Of a stretch of 26,385 nt of DNA, positions 24,477 through 26,385 are shown piece after piece. Every line of letters starts with the position of its first letter. The first letter of the stretch is position 1. This stretch comes from Clostridiales bacterium (GTDB lineage: Bacteria; Bacillota; Clostridia; Christensenellales; CAG-314). The stretch covers positions 27,906 through 54,290 of the forward strand of contig DPQS01000054.1 in assembly GCA_003537755.1 (NCBI GenBank), in the 5' to 3' direction. Under the pieces are notes generated by a model. The model made no database searches. It worked only from the letters and a program-made list of their open reading frames with translations, and was not told the DNA's origin. The position numbers and the translations under genes were made by a program.

Positions 24477-26039
24477 ATGCAACTTGATTACAAAAAATAT
24501 TTAGACAAAGTGAAAGGCTGCTACACAGGTAAAAACATCGGCGGGACGCTTGGCGCGCCGTTTGAATGTTATCGCGGAGTGTACAATCTTGATTGGTTTA
24601 TGCAAGATATATCGTCGCCCATCCCGAATGACGACGTGGATTTGCAACTTGTCTGGCTTGCCGCAGTTGAACGAGAGGGACGGCACATTGATTCGCTTGT
24701 GCTTGCGGAATACTGGGAAACGTATGTAAGCGCGCAGATTTCGGAATACGGTACAAGCAAGAATAATTTCGGTATGGGGATTTTACCTCCGCTTTCGGGA
24801 TACTTGCGTAATGAAAATCGCAACAGCAACGGGGCGTGGATTCGCACGGAAATCTGGGCGTGTCTTTGCGCGGGAAACCCTGCTTTGGCTGCAAATTATG
24901 CCTACTACGACGCGTGCGTAGATCACAGCGACGAGGGAGTCTATGCCGCTACATTTACGGCGGCGGTACAAGCGGCGGCTTTTTTTGAATCAAACAGAGA
25001 AAAATTGATTGAAATCGGTCTTTCGTATATTCCCGAAGATTGCGGAGTAAGCCGCGCCGTGGCGTTGATACGTCAGTGTTACAAAAACGGCGACGACTGG
25101 AAAACGGCGAGAAAAAAATTATTGATTGCACTACCGTCATCGTTTGGCGAAATGGACGGGGAGTGGAAAGGAACGTCACTCGTTCCCGCTTGCGATAAAT
25201 GTCCCGTACAACAAAAGGACGCGGATATCCCCGTGGCAGAACACGGATATGATGCTCCTGCGGCAATAGGCATTGTGTTGCTTGGTTGGTATTACGGGGA
25301 AGGAGATTTTGCAAAATCGGTATGTCTCGCGGTGAATTGCGGCGAGGACAGTGATTGTACAGCCGGTACGCTGGGCTCTATTTTGGGAATTATCGCAGGT
25401 GAAAGCAACCTGCCCGAAAAATGGAAAAATGCTTGCTCGCAGCAAATTGCCACTTGCACTCTTCGTACAGACAATGTTTTCCTACCTAAGACCATTCCCG
25501 AACTTTGCAGCCGTATTGCAAGACAGACGCCTGTAGTGTTACAGGATTATTGCTATTTCGATGAAAACGGAGAATACACGATAGTACCTGTTGCGGAATT
25601 CAAGTATCGCAAAGGTGCGTTCCGCTGCAACAAGCATGAAGACTTTTGGGAATTGCTTGAAGAACAAGGGCGAACGGTGCGCTTCCATTTTCGCGGGCTT
25701 ACGGTAAAAGTTACTTATGACGACACTCGCGTTTCTGTCGAAGACGGAACAGAAAAAACGCTTAAGCTGACTTTTGTAAATAATCTTTATACTCCGCAAT
25801 ATCTGAAGTTGCGCTATCTCGGAATTCCCGAAACATGGGAAGTTAATGGCGGCAAGGAGCAATGTGTTGGACTCGAGCATTGGCATGGCAGCAGTAATGT
25901 AAATTCCATTGATTTTTCATTTACACCGCACAATCTTACTTCTGCGAAAACAGAAATTGTTCTGGAAATTTCCGTGAACGGGAGAGGCGAAAAAATGTAC
26001 CTTCCTCTGACGTTTTTTAACGGCAAATGCGGGGCATAA
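24477..26039 (+). CDS. ADP-ribosylglycohydrolase-family protein with C-terminal beta domain
   Basis: A 520-residue protein. The frame offers an ATG at 24459, but the ATG at 24477 has GAAAGGA nine bases before it and is preferred. The family (DraG/ARH) uses two metal ions to cleave ADP-ribose from proteins or small substrates. Visible are the N-terminal KGCYTGKNIGGTLGAPFE, the first acidic motif as NDDVD (51-55, usually TDDT), HSDEGVYAA in the middle, and the second metal motif as GEDSDCTAGTLGSILG (from 289, usually GGDTDT). Metal-binding aspartates appear kept while flanking residues differ, so substrate may be unusual. About 170 extra C-terminal residues look like a beta-sandwich. No signal peptide; cytoplasmic. 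It has its own promoter after the regulator gene. Confidence 0.87.
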   Translation: MQLDYKKYLDKVKGCYTGKNIGGTLGAPFECYRGVYNLDWFMQDISSPIPNDDVDLQLVWLAAVEREGRHIDSLVLAEYWETYVSAQISEYGTSKNNFGMGILPPLSGYLRNENRNSNGAWIRTEIWACLCAGNPALAANYAYYDACVDHSDEGVYAATFTAAVQAAAFFESNREKLIEIGLSYIPEDCGVSRAVALIRQCYKNGDDWKTARKKLLIALPSSFGEMDGEWKGTSLVPACDKCPVQQKDADIPVAEHGYDAPAAIGIVLLGWYYGEGDFAKSVCLAVNCGEDSDCTAGTLGSILGIIAGESNLPEKWKNACSQQIATCTLRTDNVFLPKTIPELCSRIARQTPVVLQDYCYFDENGEYTIVPVAEFKYRKGAFRCNKHEDFWELLEEQGRTVRFHFRGLTVKVTYDDTRVSVEDGTEKTLKLTFVNNLYTPQYLKLRYLGIPETWEVNGGKEQCVGLEHWHGSSNVNSIDFSFTPHNLTSAKTEIVLEISVNGRGEKMYLPLTFFNGKCGA

Positions 26040-26070
26040 AGGAATGTTTTTTCGTAGGGGTTGCCATTTG

Positions 26071-26109
26071 AAGCAGTTATCCGAAAATTTCGGATAACTG
26101 CTTTTTTTT
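26071..26109 (+). terminator. Terminator of the ADP-ribosylglycohydrolase gene
   Basis: A 13-bp perfect stem (26071-26083 and 26091-26103), loop AAAATTT, and a run of eight T from 26102, 31 bases after the stop. Confidence 0.9.
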
Positions 26110-26151
26110 CGCAAGGTGAATTATACTTTCAAGTGCAACACCTGTAAAAAT

Positions 26152-26183
26152 AAAAAAAGTCAAGCATCAAATAAATGCCTGAC
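26152..26183 (-). terminator. Second minus-strand terminator downstream of the tRNA
   Basis: On the minus strand GTCAGGCAT and ATGCTTGAC form a stem with one mismatch and a short loop, followed by seven T, then ATTTTT. It probably backs up the first tRNA terminator. No gene is seen between 26184 and 26265. Confidence 0.6.
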
Positions 26184-26265
26184 CGCAAATTTTATGGAAA
26201 AACAATACTGTGGTTTCAAATCCATTTTGGTATGTTCTTACGATTTGAACCCGTATTTTGAGCAT

Positions 26266-26303
26266 AAAAAAATGAACCCGAACTTTAACCTTTTTACGGG
26301 TTC
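26266..26303 (-). terminator. Terminator directly downstream of the tRNA gene
   Basis: On the minus strand GAACCCG (26303-26297) and CGGGTTC (26280-26274) form a 7-bp stem with a 16-base loop, followed by a run of seven T. It lies 15 bases after the tRNA 3' end. Confidence 0.65.
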
Positions 26304-26318
26304 GGCTCAGGTTCATCT

Positions 26319-26385
26319 TGGCGGAGAAGCGGGGATTTGAACCCCGGCTACGATTCACTCGTACTACTCCCTTAGCAGGGGAGCC
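26319..26385 (-). tRNA. tRNA-Ser (anticodon GCU), 3' part, cut by window edge
   Basis: The minus strand shows an anticodon stem CTCCC/GGGAG around the loop CTGCTAA (anticodon GCT in DNA), a long variable arm typical of serine tRNA, a T arm CGGGG-TTCAAAT-CCCCG, the acceptor 3' strand CTTCTCC, G, and an encoded CCA at 26321-26319. The 5' acceptor strand and D arm lie beyond the window. Confidence 0.92.

Noticed and set aside
26234..26257. Second tRNA-like T arm (GGGTTCAAATC on the minus strand)
   Set aside because: Stem pairing is poor and no acceptor, anticodon arm or CCA surrounds it; chance or a decayed remnant.
26116..26340. Plus-strand open frame of 74 codons at the right end
   Set aside because: It runs through two terminators and into the tRNA gene and has no ribosome site.

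Overview
The window looks like chromosomal DNA of a low-GC, endospore-forming Gram-positive bacterium of the class Clostridia. The evidence is a yabP-yabQ-divIC sporulation/division operon, strong AGGAGG-type ribosome sites, several lipoprotein signal peptides, and surface proteins rich in CxxC modules and GW[YF] repeats, a style common in uncultured gut Clostridia. The finer placement (Christensenellales-like) is inference from general style only.

Layout. (1) 1-659, minus: 5' part of murC, cut by the window edge. (2) 879-5483, plus: a single-gene DUF4011 / superfamily 1 helicase / Vsr-like nuclease / DUF3320 protein with its own promoter and a strong bidirectional terminator, resembling a one-gene anti-phage system. 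(3) 5771-6637, minus: yabP-yabQ-divIC, preceded by a good sigma-E-type promoter; yabQ runs 248 nt out of frame into divIC. (4) 6638-6869: spacer with the sigma-E promoter and an unexplained foldable element. (5) 6870-21081, minus: six consecutive genes for secreted or membrane-anchored proteins of 290, 761, 739, 1322, 317 and 1120 residues. They share modules: a common N-terminal beta domain in two, His/Cys-rich modules in four, GW[YF] repeats in three. None carries a recognisable enzymatic domain. (6) 21082-21354: divergent regulatory region with a long palindrome and phased direct repeats. (7) 21355-26039, plus: an orphan extracellular solute-binding lipoprotein, a membrane-spanning LuxR-type regulator, and an ADP-ribosylglycohydrolase-family protein with its own promoter and an overlapping inverted repeat. 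(8) 26040-26385: terminators and a minus-strand tRNA-Ser(GCU) cut by the right edge.

How the parts may work together. The most system-like unit is the right-hand locus: a solute-binding protein with no ABC permease or ATPase beside it, next to a one-component regulator whose large extracytoplasmic domain and LuxR DNA-binding domain are in one polypeptide. The simplest reading is that the binding protein presents a ligand to the regulator, which controls the surface genes on the other side of the divergent promoter, the glycohydrolase, or both. The surface cluster looks like an adhesion or extracellular binding array. These functional links are inference.
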